64,000 bases of DNA from Bacteroidales bacterium (GTDB taxonomy: Bacteria; Bacteroidota; Bacteroidia; Bacteroidales; UBA932), in assembly GCA_017544005.1 (NCBI GenBank), contig JAFYEZ010000005.1:22047-86046 (forward strand), read 5' to 3'. The notes under the pieces were generated by a model. That model searched no databases and was not told the origin of the DNA. It saw nothing but the letters and a program-made list of their open reading frames with translations. Below are positions 8,085 to 17,646 of the stretch, piece by piece; the first letter of the stretch is position 1; the number at the start of each line of letters is the position of its first letter. The translations under genes and the position numbers were made by a program.

Positions 8085-11000
8085 CCCTTCACCTCCGGTT
8101 TTTTGATTTTTTCCAGGCGTTCGCGGACCTGGTCGCACACGTCATCATCGTCACCCGCAGGCGCATAGCCCTCCAGGATGCTGCGGTAGGTGGCCTCCGC
8201 CTGCTCCAGCTCCTCACGCGCCACGAAGGCGTCGCCCAGCACGATAAAGCTCTTGGCCAGCCAGTAAAGCTGCGGCGTACCCGAATCGGAGAAGGCATAG
8301 ACCCGGTTTTCCACATCGGCAAAATTGCCTGCATTGAAGGCGTCCAGCACCTGCAGGTAGGTAGCCTCGGCGCCATAGGCATCGGCCGGATTGACGGAGA
8401 GCGACTCCAGCAGCGGTTTGGCCAGCATGCGGTCGCCCTTCACCCGATAGCTCTTGGCCAGCGTGTACTGCGCTTCGCGCAGCGTGGCTTCCGGAGCCGC
8501 CGCATCGGAGACCAGCATCTGGGCATCCTTGATGGCCTCGTCGTATTTCTTGGTCTTGTAATAAGCGCGCATCCGGCCCAGAAGGGCACTCTGGCGAAGC
8601 GGCTCATTCTCCGTGGTAGAGATCAGCGAACTGTAGGCGGCAGCCGCCCGGCTGTAGCGCTCGAGTTCCATGGAGATTCGGGCATAAGCCACCGTAGCGG
8701 CCTCGGTCAGGGCGCCTTCCGTACCCCGTTTCATCACCTTCAGATAGGCATCGGCCGCCGCTTCCTTGCGGTTGGTGGCCCGCAGCGATTCGGCCATCAG
8801 GAACCAGGCGCGTGTCGTGTAGGGTCCGTCCGGATAGGCGGAGAGGAACGACTGGAGAGCCGTCATGGCCGAAGCGTGGCGGCCGCTCTGATGCAGCTGC
8901 TCGGCCGATGCGAAAAGCATCTGCTCGCGCTCATTGTCGCTCTTGATGTTCGACATGCCGATTTCATCGAGCCAGGAGAGGAAGACCTCGGGCCGGTTCA
9001 GCGTCTGATAGATGCTCTCCATGCCGGAGATGGCATCCTGGGCCTCCTGGGTATGCGGGCAGTCGGCCACCACCGTCTTGTAATAGTCGATGGCCTTGTC
9101 GAATTTGCCGGCATTGGAATAAATCATGGCCAGCTCCAGCAGGCTGCGGGCATAGAAAGTGCTGTCGGACTTCATGCCCAGCAGGGTGTAGAAGCACTCC
9201 GACGCATCCTCGTTTTCCCCGCGCTGCACGAAGGTCCGGCCCAGTTCGAAGAGCGACTGCGGATAGAGCGCCGCATTGCGGTGGCGCCGGGTGACACTGC
9301 GCAGGATGGCTATCTTCTTTGCATCATTGCCCGTCAGGCCGTAGGCCACGGCACTCTGGTAAGCCGGATAGATATCCGGATGGGTATTGTACTTGGTGAA
9401 GACCGCCTCGTAGGTGGTGGCCGCCGCCGCGTAATTGTTCTGCATGTAGTAGGAATCGGCCAGGCGGATGCGCGCGTCGCGGTCGAAGAGCGGCGCATCG
9501 GTAGCGGCCAGATACTCTGAGAACCGCTTCTGCGCCTCGGCGAACTTGCCCGCCTTGAAGTAACAGTAACCCAGGTTGTAGAGAGTCATCGGCCCCTGCT
9601 GCGTGCTGCGGAAATCGGGGCGCTCGAGCAGCGAGGCGTAGATCTGCGCCGCATCGGCGAACCGGCCGTTGCGGTAGTGGCACTCGGCCAGCCAGTAGGA
9701 GGCCTGGTTGCCCAGCGAGGCGTCATATTTGGCATTGGCGAGCGAAGTCTCGAGCATCGGGACGGCGGAGCGGTAGGCCCCGGCCTGAATCTGCTGCATC
9801 GCCCGCAGGAAGGAGGCGCGCTGGAGGTTCGTCACGACCTCGGGATCCTTCTTGACAATCTTGTTCAGCGCTTCCACCGCCGAGGAATAATCCTTGCTCC
9901 GGAGATACGAGGCGGCGATATAGTTGTTGATGATGTCGTCCCGGCCGCTCTTCGGGTAGAGCTGCATGTACTGGTCAAACTGCGAGATGTCTGCGTTGAC
10001 ATCAAAGGAGAGCTTGGCAAAGTTGAACAGGGCGTCCTCCTTGATGGCCGGATCGAAATCGAGTCCGGCGGCAGACTGGAAGGCCGACATGGCGGCCAGC
10101 TGATTCCGCGCCTTGAGGTAGCAGTTGGCCAGGTGGTACCAGGCGTTCTGCGAGAGGGAGTCCGGCACGGTGACCACCTTTTCAAACGACTCGGCGGCCG
10201 CCTTGTAGGACTTCAGGTCGTAGGAAAGGATGCCCGAGAAGTAATAGTCCTTGCGGGAGAGCTTGGCGCCGGAGTTCCGGAAAATCTCCAGGTAGGTGCT
10301 GGCCTCCTCGTTGCGGTCGAGCGCGAAGAGCGCCTCGGCGATAATGCGAGCCAGGTTCGGCTTGAGGTCGGTACCCACCTCATCGAGTATCTTCGGTCCC
10401 TCGGCGGCCACGTAGGCATGATCTCCCATCATGAACTTGGATTCCACGCTGTAGTAGGTGGACATGACGCGGAAGCGGGAGTCGCCGGCCGCCTTGCAGA
10501 AGAGCCCGAAGGCCTCGTCGAAGGCTTTGTCCATGTAGCGGACATAGGCCAGGTAGTAGATGCTCGGATAGGTGTAGATGGAAAGCGGTTCGTCGATGAT
10601 GCTCCGGTAGCCGGCCGCCGCGCGGTCGTTGTGCCCCGTGCGCATGTCGCAGAAGGAGCGCTTGAATTCAAACTCGGTGCGCCAGTCGCTGTAAAGGTAG
10701 TTCTTGTTGATGTCTTCGAAATACTCGTGCGCCTTGTCGTATTCCCCACGGTCGAAGAAACGGGAAGCGAGCGCATAGCGCACCATCGAGAGTTCGGGCG
10801 CCGTGGGATAGTTCTCCGAAAAGACCTTCACCAGCCACTCCGCATTGACGCGGTCCATCGCGATGGCGCAAAGCACGCGGTAGGCCTCCAGTTCGGATCG
10901 GCGCAGGGCATAACTATCGTCGATGGCCGCGGAGAGATCGGCAAAAGCCTGTTCCGCAGCCGCATAGGCCCCACTGTTGTAGAGCATGCGCGCAGACTCC

Positions 11001-11104
11001 AGCCGCTCGCGGAAATCGCCGCCTCCGATACCTGTCGCGCGCAGGGGCATCGCTGCGGCGAGCAGCAACGTCACGGACAACAGCATGCGGCAGAGGCGAT
11101 TCAT
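8081..11104 (-). CDS. Large tetratricopeptide-repeat (TPR) protein, exported
   Basis: A 1007-residue protein with a signal peptide (MNRLCRMLLSVTLLLAAAMPLRATG). The rest is almost entirely tandem TPR-like helix pairs: repeated A-x-x-x-F and L-x-x-A-x-Y patterns such as YDKAHEYFEDI, FAEAQKRFSEYL and FDKAIDYYKTVV. It is therefore likely a periplasmic scaffold. It is translationally coupled to the downstream barrel gene, so the two may form an envelope complex. The ATG at 11104 is chosen because it starts the signal peptide; the longer frame begins at a TTG near the -7 element. Family unknown beyond TPR. Confidence 0.8.
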   Translation of the reverse strand: MNRLCRMLLSVTLLLAAAMPLRATGIGGGDFRERLESARMLYNSGAYAAAEQAFADLSAAIDDSYALRRSELEAYRVLCAIAMDRVNAEWLVKVFSENYPTAPELSMVRYALASRFFDRGEYDKAHEYFEDINKNYLYSDWRTEFEFKRSFCDMRTGHNDRAAAGYRSIIDEPLSIYTYPSIYYLAYVRYMDKAFDEAFGLFCKAAGDSRFRVMSTYYSVESKFMMGDHAYVAAEGPKILDEVGTDLKPNLARIIAEALFALDRNEEASTYLEIFRNSGAKLSRKDYYFSGILSYDLKSYKAAAESFEKVVTVPDSLSQNAWYHLANCYLKARNQLAAMSAFQSAAGLDFDPAIKEDALFNFAKLSFDVNADISQFDQYMQLYPKSGRDDIINNYIAASYLRSKDYSSAVEALNKIVKKDPEVVTNLQRASFLRAMQQIQAGAYRSAVPMLETSLANAKYDASLGNQASYWLAECHYRNGRFADAAQIYASLLERPDFRSTQQGPMTLYNLGYCYFKAGKFAEAQKRFSEYLAATDAPLFDRDARIRLADSYYMQNNYAAAATTYEAVFTKYNTHPDIYPAYQSAVAYGLTGNDAKKIAILRSVTRRHRNAALYPQSLFELGRTFVQRGENEDASECFYTLLGMKSDSTFYARSLLELAMIYSNAGKFDKAIDYYKTVVADCPHTQEAQDAISGMESIYQTLNRPEVFLSWLDEIGMSNIKSDNEREQMLFASAEQLHQSGRHASAMTALQSFLSAYPDGPYTTRAWFLMAESLRATNRKEAAADAYLKVMKRGTEGALTEAATVAYARISMELERYSRAAAAYSSLISTTENEPLRQSALLGRMRAYYKTKKYDEAIKDAQMLVSDAAAPEATLREAQYTLAKSYRVKGDRMLAKPLLESLSVNPADAYGAEATYLQVLDAFNAGNFADVENRVYAFSDSGTPQLYWLAKSFIVLGDAFVAREELEQAEATYRSILEGYAPAGDDDDVCDQVRERLEKIKKPEVKG

Positions 11105-11126
11105 TTCCCGATTCTTAGTCAAGCAA

Positions 11127-11134
11127 CAAATATA
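11127..11134 (-). promoter_or_regulatory. -7 promoter element of the TPR gene
   Basis: The minus strand reads TATATTTG, 22 bases upstream of the ATG at 11104. It touches a palindrome shared with the divergent ftsE promoter. Confidence 0.65.
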
Positions 11135-11149
11135 CGAATAAAATTCGTA
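11133..11149. promoter_or_regulatory. Palindrome between divergent promoters
   Basis: A perfect inverted repeat, TACGAAT-AAA-ATTCGTA. Its ends overlap the -7 elements of both the leftward TPR gene and the rightward ftsE gene, a placement suitable for a dimeric regulator. No regulator is identified. Confidence 0.45.
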
Positions 11150-11155
11150 AATTTG
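11148..11155 (+). promoter_or_regulatory. -7 promoter element of ftsE
   Basis: TAAATTTG, 20 bases upstream of the ATG at 11176. Confidence 0.65.
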
Positions 11156-11175
11156 TGCATCAAACCCCTTTGGAT

Positions 11176-11863
<688 letters not shown>

Positions 11864-11874
<11 letters not shown>

Positions 11875-12502
11875 AAAATACGAAGCCATCCTCGGATGGT
11901 TTGCGGCCAACCGGCCCGTCGCGGAGAGCGAACTGCGCTTCCGCAATCCCTACGAACTGCTGGTCTGCGTGATGCTCTCCGCCCAGTGCACCGACAAGCG
12001 CATCAACCTGGTCACCCCGGCCCTCTTCGCACGTTTCCCGAATGCCGCTTCGCTGGCTCAAGGTTCCGTGGAAGAGATTCTTTCGTACATCAAATCGGTC
12101 TCATACCCCAACAGCAAAGCCGCCCACCTGAAGGGAATGGCTGAAAAGTTGGTGGCCGATTTCGGCGGCGAGGTGCCCGACGACCGCGAGGCGCTCCAGA
12201 CGCTGCCCGGCGTAGGGCGCAAAACGGCCAATGTGGTGACGTCCGTCCTGTGGGACGCCCCGGTGATTGCCGTCGACACCCACGTCTTCCGCGTGGCACG
12301 GCGGCTCGGCCTCTCCCGAGGAAAAGATGTGCTTGCGGTCGAAAAAGACCTTACGGCCGGCATTCCGGCTGAGATCCGGCCCAAGGCACACCACTGGCTG
12401 CTGCTGCACGGACGCTACACCTGCACCGCCCAGCGCCCCCAATGTTCAGAGTGCGGCCTTGCGCCCTGGTGCGACCGGGCGCTCGGAAAATTCAAGGATT
12501 AA
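11864..12502 (+). CDS. nth: Endonuclease III (DNA glycosylase/AP lyase)
   Basis: A 212-residue base-excision repair enzyme removing oxidised pyrimidines. The helix-hairpin-helix LPGVGRKTANVV contains the catalytic Lys120, the catalytic Asp138 lies in VDTHVFR, and the 4Fe-4S cluster Cys pattern C-x6-C-x2-C-x5-C is at 187, 194, 197 and 203. Full family length. It starts inside the end of ftsE (11-base overlap), so the two are coupled. It converges on the amidotransferase lipoprotein gene, with which it overlaps by 4 bases at the stop. Confidence 0.97.
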
Positions 12503-13341
12503 TTCGCAGCGGGAGTGCTGTTCTTCACTTCCCGCGCCTGCTCGACCAGATGCTCGAAGATGGGCAGGAAGCGGCTGATTCCCATTTTGCCGTAGAGTAC
12601 CTCCGGGTGAAACTGCACGCCCAGGACCCCTTTCGCTTCCAGGGCCTCTACGATGCCGTCGTCCGCCCAGGCGGTGAAGGTCACGCCCAGGCCCGGCTGG
12701 GTCGTGCTGTAGTTGTGACTGGTGTTGACCCAGACATATTCGCTTTCACCCAGCAGTTTGTATAACAAAGAGGTCTTGCTGATCCGGATAATGTGGGCGT
12801 TTGCATCGTTCAGGCCAATATTGGTTCCATTCTGGGAATTCTTGTGCAATACATCCGAGGCCGGGACTGCCGTCGTCTTGCCGCCCAGGACGGTATTGAT
12901 GCGCTGGTGCCCGTAGCAGATGCCCAGGATCGGCTTTCCAGCCGTGAGGGCAGCCTGGAGCACGCGGTTTTCATAGGTAGAGCGGCCGGTGGTATCGCCC
13001 GCCGTGGAACCGGGGGTGATGATGCCGTCCACAGAGGCCACATAGGCCTCCGCCTCCGCATCGCTCATCGCATAATACTTGAAGAAGACCGGCTTGGCTC
13101 CGCAGGGCTTGAGGCAATTCTCATAGTATCCCTTGGTTGCCTTGCCCATCCCGGAATAGCAGACGCCGATGAGAATCGTATCGACCTCCGGCTTCGGGGT
13201 CGGCGTAGGGGTCGGATCAACGGGACCTACTGGATCGACGGGCTTTTCCGAATCGGGATCCGGCGACGGAACCACCCCCTCGCACGCTGCCAGAGAAAAC
13301 AGCAGTGCGGCCAGGGTGAAATATTTCAATGCTATTTTCAT
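12499..13341 (-). CDS. Class I glutamine amidotransferase-like lipoprotein (peptidase C26 type)
   Basis: A 280-residue predicted lipoprotein (LAAC, lipidated Cys20). A Pro/Asp/Thr-rich linker (about 25-52) precedes a class I glutamine amidotransferase fold. The nucleophile elbow GICYGHQ (Cys142) and the His245/Glu247 pair in QFHPE are intact. The closest characterised group is gamma-glutamyl-gamma-aminobutyrate hydrolase/C26, which cleaves gamma-glutamyl bonds. Being tethered outside the cytoplasm, it probably acts on periplasmic or external gamma-glutamyl compounds, but the substrate is unknown. It starts one base after the msrA stop, so the two are an operon. Confidence 0.85.
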   Translation of the reverse strand: MKIALKYFTLAALLFSLAACEGVVPSPDPDSEKPVDPVGPVDPTPTPTPKPEVDTILIGVCYSGMGKATKGYYENCLKPCGAKPVFFKYYAMSDAEAEAYVASVDGIITPGSTAGDTTGRSTYENRVLQAALTAGKPILGICYGHQRINTVLGGKTTAVPASDVLHKNSQNGTNIGLNDANAHIIRISKTSLLYKLLGESEYVWVNTSHNYSTTQPGLGVTFTAWADDGIVEALEAKGVLGVQFHPEVLYGKMGISRFLPIFEHLVEQAREVKNSTPAAN

Positions 13342-13860
13342 CTATTTGAGTCGGTTTGCCTTGCGGGCGTAGTCAAACAGTTCGGAAGGAAGGTGACAGT
13401 AGCCGGAGGGATTCTTGTCCAGGTAATCCTGGTGATATTCCTCGGCCCGGTAGAAATGCTGCAGAGGCAGTTTCTCCACCACGAGCGGTGCATCGAGTTT
13501 CTGCTGCTCGGCGGCAAAGACTTCCTCGATCTGCGGCAGGTCGGCCGGATCGGTGTAATAGACGCCGGTGCGGTAACGCGTGCCTTCATCCTCCCCCTGC
13601 CGGTTCAGGCTGGTGGGGTCGATGGCCTTGAAAAAGAGCTCCAGCAGGAACTTGAGGGATACCTCCGCCGGATCGTAGGTCACATGGACCGTTTCCGCAT
13701 GGCCGGTGGTATCGGTGTACACCTGCTTGTAGGTCGGGTTCTCCAGATGGCCGTTGGCAAAGCCGACTTCCGTCGACACCACGCCCCGGATCTGCTTCAG
13801 GTAGTGTTCCGCACCCCAGAAGCAGCCGCCGGCCAGGTAAATATCGCGGGTTGCTCGCAT
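13342..13860 (-). CDS. msrA: Peptide methionine-S-sulfoxide reductase
   Basis: A 172-residue enzyme reducing methionine-S-sulfoxide in proteins. The catalytic motif GCFWGAEHY (Cys13) lies at the N-terminus, and GFANGH and the HAETVHVTYDP stretch fit the family. No signal peptide, so cytoplasmic. No obvious C-terminal resolving Cys is seen. It is packed between the Ntn hydrolase gene (4 bases upstream) and the amidotransferase lipoprotein gene (adjacent), forming a three-gene leftward operon. Confidence 0.97.
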   Translation of the reverse strand: MRATRDIYLAGGCFWGAEHYLKQIRGVVSTEVGFANGHLENPTYKQVYTDTTGHAETVHVTYDPAEVSLKFLLELFFKAIDPTSLNRQGEDEGTRYRTGVYYTDPADLPQIEEVFAAEQQKLDAPLVVEKLPLQHFYRAEEYHQDYLDKNPSGYCHLPSELFDYARKANRLK

Positions 13861-13863
13861 GGT

Positions 13864-14997
13864 TTACAGGGAGAAATGAACCGTGGTCTCGTAATCGTTC
13901 CAGTTGCGCAGCGCCAGCGTGATGTTCTTCTGGTCATACACATTGCTATACTGCGTGTCTTCCACCATGCCGTTGTCCCAGACGAGATCTTTCCAGTGGA
14001 CCTGGGCCAGGCACTCCTGCGCCTCGGCAAAGGTCAGGATGCCATTATGCGCCTTGAGGTAAGCGCCCGCCGTCTCGTAGCGCCACCAGCTGCGGCTGTG
14101 GGGATTGCCCACCGCCTCGTCGGGCACGGTGGTGTAGTATTTGGGCGAAAGGAGGTGGTTGGTGACGAGCATCGCGTTCTCCCCTTCCGGCTTGCTGACA
14201 ATCATCGTCTTCCAGCCGTCGTCCTTGTCGAATTCAATGACGGCCACATCCCCGTAGGCATCCGCCACCATATAATGGTAACCGGTGCCCACCGCCGCAT
14301 CGTGGCGGATATCGAGCGAGGCGACCAGATCCAGTGCCTCCTGCACGGTGGCGCAGCGGTCCAGGAAGAGACGCATGAGGATGGTGGTACCTACCTTATG
14401 CTTGCCGCTCTCCTGCCAGGCACACTGCTTGGGCAGCGCCATGATGGAGGTGCAGAGTCCCTTCTCGTTGATGCCGTCCACCGGCGCATAGACGGCCGCC
14501 AGGCAGTTGACCTTCCGGGCCAGCTTGTCGGGAAGCTTGTCGAGACTGTATCCGAAATGCGACATGTCGCTCACCGCGATCGAGGCGTAGCCCTTCTTCG
14601 GGCGGGAGACGGTCACCATCGTCGGATTCTTGAAAAAGTCGTAATTACGGCCGTACCAGTAGCCTTCTCCCTCGGCTTTCGACGCCTGGAAGCTGGTGCA
14701 GTTCATCACGTTCATCTCGCCGTTCTCATCGGCTACCTGGGAACTCTTGAGCTGGATGGGGAGTCCCTTGCCAATTCGCTTGACCACATAGTCGAGCAGT
14801 TTGGCGTTGCTGTCGATATCTTTGGAAATCAGATCGTCCAGGTCGTAAGCGGCCTTGTATTGCATTTCATACAGGTAGGGGTTGTCCCCCACCTGTTTCA
14901 CGGAGTTCAGCGTGCGGATCTCGCCGCCCCAGATGCTGGCGACGGCGATACAGATTGCGGCCAGGATGCCGATAACCCAAAGAAGAACCTTTTTCAT
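13864..14997 (-). CDS. Membrane-anchored Ntn hydrolase (linear amide C-N hydrolase, C45/C59-like)
   Basis: A 377-residue protein with one N-terminal membrane segment (residues 5-24), so the catalytic part is periplasmic. The Ntn-hydrolase core begins at Cys100 (VMNCTSFQA), followed by GRNYDF (Arg117, Asp120), the usual nucleophile and pocket residues of acyltransferase/choloylglycine-hydrolase relatives. The roughly 99 residues before Cys100 resemble the propeptide that such enzymes remove autocatalytically. Substrate is unknown: a bile-salt hydrolase, penicillin acylase or acid-ceramidase-like amide hydrolase are all conceivable. It is first in an operon with msrA and the C26 lipoprotein. 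Confidence 0.8.
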   Translation of the reverse strand: MKKVLLWVIGILAAICIAVASIWGGEIRTLNSVKQVGDNPYLYEMQYKAAYDLDDLISKDIDSNAKLLDYVVKRIGKGLPIQLKSSQVADENGEMNVMNCTSFQASKAEGEGYWYGRNYDFFKNPTMVTVSRPKKGYASIAVSDMSHFGYSLDKLPDKLARKVNCLAAVYAPVDGINEKGLCTSIMALPKQCAWQESGKHKVGTTILMRLFLDRCATVQEALDLVASLDIRHDAAVGTGYHYMVADAYGDVAVIEFDKDDGWKTMIVSKPEGENAMLVTNHLLSPKYYTTVPDEAVGNPHSRSWWRYETAGAYLKAHNGILTFAEAQECLAQVHWKDLVWDNGMVEDTQYSNVYDQKNITLALRNWNDYETTVHFSL

Positions 14998-15021
14998 CTT
15001 CGCTTCGTTGTTAAGACAATG

Positions 15022-15029
15022 CGAAGATA
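15022..15029 (-). promoter_or_regulatory. Probable -7 promoter element of the Ntn hydrolase operon
   Basis: The minus strand reads TATCTTCG, one mismatch from TAnnTTTG, 24 bases upstream of the ATG. Confidence 0.45.
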
Positions 15030-15050
15030 CAATTTTTTCGGTGATTCGTC

Positions 15051-17528
15051 CTACCTACCGCCGCCGATTCCGCCACCGCCGCCCGAGGCACGGGAAGCCT
15101 CTTCCAGTTCGCCCACGTGACGCCGGCGGCTGCCGGTGGCTTTACCGAAGCTCCAGGTCAGCCCGATATTCACGCGCTGATTGAAGTACTTCTGCTGGAG
15201 AACCGAGACCACTTTCCCGGTATTGGTGTCGAGAATGTCGATATTCTGCTGGCTGGTACGGAAGATGTCCTGGATTCCCGCATTGAATGTGAGCGCCCCG
15301 TCGAAGAAGGTCTTGCGGAAAGCAATGTCCGAGGAAATACTTGGATGTATTCTGAGATAGGTGTAGACCATCGGCGTTTGCCCATAGGCATCCCATTCAA
15401 TCTTCCAGTCAGCGGGCAGCGAAAAGGCGAGCGAAGTGCGGAAGAATCCGGAATAGCTGCTTTGGATATAGGCGGTTGCATCGGAGATATTCTTCATCCA
15501 GACGCCGGTGATCGAAACGGTCCAGTCCAGCCAGGAGGTCACCGGGAAAGCCGTCATGTTGGCGGATACTCCTGCCTGATAGGTGCGTCCGAAGTTGCCC
15601 CATTCCAGCCGCTGATTGCCGCTGGCATCGTAGGTAGGAATCTGTGTGGTAACCTGTGTCGAGTACTGTCCGTGCGCAGCGAGCGAAAAATGCTGTCCGA
15701 AGCCAGCCTGGAGGCCCATCGAATTGGTAAACTCCGGCAGCAGGTCAGGATTGCCCACCGTGCTGGTGTGCGCATCGATATATTCTTCCACCGGGTTGAG
15801 GTTCCAGTAGCCGGGGCGGTGAACACGACGGGTAAGCGATAAAGCGTAGTTCTGTTTCTCAGTCGGTTGCCAACCCACGAAGATCGTCGGGAACCAGTTC
15901 AGGTAGTGGCGGCGCGTATCGGTGCCAGCCGTAATCCAGTCACCGAAGGTCCAGGTATACTCGGCTCTCAAACCGGCCTTGACGCTCCACTTGGCGCCCA
16001 GTTGACGGGCGAAGTTGAAATAGGCCGCTCCGATATGCTCCAGATAGGTAAAGGAGGTCGTCTGATCCATCGGTGCGGGGCCCGTTTCAATGCGGCGCGT
16101 ATCGTTCACTGTCGAGGAGCGGGCCCACTTGGCGCCGGCTTCGAACATCGTAGATCCCCACAGAACGCGCTGGTAATCCGCTTTTGCAGAAAGAATGTTC
16201 AACACGCCATTGCCGATAATCTGTCTGCCCGATTCGGTCCAGTCTGTCGTTCCGGTCACCTGGGTCCAGATGTCCTGCTTGTTGTCGGATTTTTGTCCGT
16301 TGCGATAGGCATCCAGGTTCACGGTAAGCTCCGCTCCGTGCGCCTCATCGAAGATATGGGTATAGTTGAGGTTGGCCGAAACCTGTGTATAATGGGAATC
16401 GTTGATAATGGCAGACTCATCCTTCTGGAGTTCAGTACCATCCAGCAAGAGACGCGAAACGTTTTCGGGACGGCTGCTCTTGGAACCCTCTGAATGCCAG
16501 GGGAGACGGATGATGAATCCCAGCGTGTTGCGCTTGTCGACGAACCAGTCGTTACCCAGCGTGATTCGGTTGCTGGAAAAATTGGTCTTGTGGAAAGACT
16601 GCGACAGCTGTTCCATCGTGCCGGCCAGTGACTCGGTTTTTGTATCCACATCCAGATCCACATCAAAGCAATAGTCTCCGTGGGAGAAATTCAGGAAAGT
16701 GTTGGTTTTATTTGTACGCCAGGAGAGGTTCCCCCATTCGCTGTCTTCCCAGGCAAAACGGTTGTGGGAGCCAAAATACATTCCGCCGAGGTCTGCGCCG
16801 AGGCTGCCATGCAGGCCAGAGAGCATATTGCGCTTTGTACGGATGTTGATGATACCTCCCGAGCCTTCCGCATCATATTTGGAAGAGGGGTGCTCGATGA
16901 GTTCAATCTTGTCGATACTGCTCCCCTCGGTTCCACGCAGAAAGGCCTGCAGTGCTTTACCGTCCATGTGGGAGGGGCGGCCATCCATCCAGATGGCCAC
17001 AGACTTTCCGTTCAGGGTGATGTTGCCGTCCTTGTCAATCACCACGCCCGGGGCCTTCTTGAGAATATCCAGGCCATTGGCCTGCTGCGCGATGGCGCTC
17101 TGGGCGACATTCATCACCACCTTGTCGATTTTGACCTCCATGATCGGGGCTTTGGCCGTCACGCGCGCACTTTCCAGCAACTGGGCATCCTCCTCGAGGG
17201 CGACGGACGGCAACTCGGTCCTCGGCGCCTGCACCATAACGGTGAGACTGCGGTCGCGGTAGCCGATCAGGGAAACACAGAGGATCCACTCCCCTTCCGG
17301 CGCGTTCAGTTTGTAACGGCCGCTTTCATCCGACGAGGTGCCGGCAATCAGGGTGCTGTCCGCCGACATCAGCGCCACGGTGGCAAAGCCGAGCGGTGCG
17401 CCGGAGGTCTCCGTTACGGTCCCCTCCACGGGAACCAGGGTCTGACGGGCCGCGAAAGCCGGAGTGTTGAGGATGGAGAAGCCGCAGACGAGAGCGGCTG
17501 CAATCGAGTATAGAAGTCTGTATTTCAT
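15051..17528 (-). CDS. TonB-dependent-receptor-like outer-membrane protein
   Basis: An 825-residue protein. A signal peptide (about 1-26) is followed by a carboxypeptidase-regulatory-like beta-sandwich (about 33-115, with EGTVTETSGAPLGFATVAL). Next come a plug-like domain (about 130-230, with ILKKAPGVVIDKDGNITLNG and the conserved EGSGGIINIRTKRN end) and a long 22-strand-type barrel of the OMP_b-brl_3 class. Likely outer-membrane uptake or surface function; ligand unknown. No SusD partner lies beside it, so a classical Sus-type polysaccharide locus is unlikely. The C-terminus is odd: the barrel ends around TWSFGKATG, then a short charged and Gly-rich tail (GGGGGIGGGR) follows. No clear -7 box upstream. 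Confidence 0.88.
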   Translation of the reverse strand: MKYRLLYSIAAALVCGFSILNTPAFAARQTLVPVEGTVTETSGAPLGFATVALMSADSTLIAGTSSDESGRYKLNAPEGEWILCVSLIGYRDRSLTVMVQAPRTELPSVALEEDAQLLESARVTAKAPIMEVKIDKVVMNVAQSAIAQQANGLDILKKAPGVVIDKDGNITLNGKSVAIWMDGRPSHMDGKALQAFLRGTEGSSIDKIELIEHPSSKYDAEGSGGIINIRTKRNMLSGLHGSLGADLGGMYFGSHNRFAWEDSEWGNLSWRTNKTNTFLNFSHGDYCFDVDLDVDTKTESLAGTMEQLSQSFHKTNFSSNRITLGNDWFVDKRNTLGFIIRLPWHSEGSKSSRPENVSRLLLDGTELQKDESAIINDSHYTQVSANLNYTHIFDEAHGAELTVNLDAYRNGQKSDNKQDIWTQVTGTTDWTESGRQIIGNGVLNILSAKADYQRVLWGSTMFEAGAKWARSSTVNDTRRIETGPAPMDQTTSFTYLEHIGAAYFNFARQLGAKWSVKAGLRAEYTWTFGDWITAGTDTRRHYLNWFPTIFVGWQPTEKQNYALSLTRRVHRPGYWNLNPVEEYIDAHTSTVGNPDLLPEFTNSMGLQAGFGQHFSLAAHGQYSTQVTTQIPTYDASGNQRLEWGNFGRTYQAGVSANMTAFPVTSWLDWTVSITGVWMKNISDATAYIQSSYSGFFRTSLAFSLPADWKIEWDAYGQTPMVYTYLRIHPSISSDIAFRKTFFDGALTFNAGIQDIFRTSQQNIDILDTNTGKVVSVLQQKYFNQRVNIGLTWSFGKATGSRRRHVGELEEASRASGGGGGIGGGR

Positions 17529-17614
17529 TGTTGAAGCGTTTTTCCTTTCGGGTGGTTTCGGGTGTTAGACTGCTCCAGGCCCGAAAAGGTTGCAAACAAT
17601 CTGCCAAATTGCGC

Positions 17615-17622
17615 TATCTTTG
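17615..17622 (+). promoter_or_regulatory. -7 promoter element of the patatin gene
   Basis: TATCTTTG, 24 bases before the ATG at 17647. A TTGC at 17590 lies 22 bases upstream and could be the -33 element. Confidence 0.7.
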
Positions 17623-17646
17623 TCCACCCGATTACCTTTTTTATAT

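Noticed and set aside
15051-17528. SusC of a polysaccharide utilisation locus
   Set aside because: No SusD, glycosidase or regulator nearby; the barrel type is the generic OMP_b-brl_3 class.
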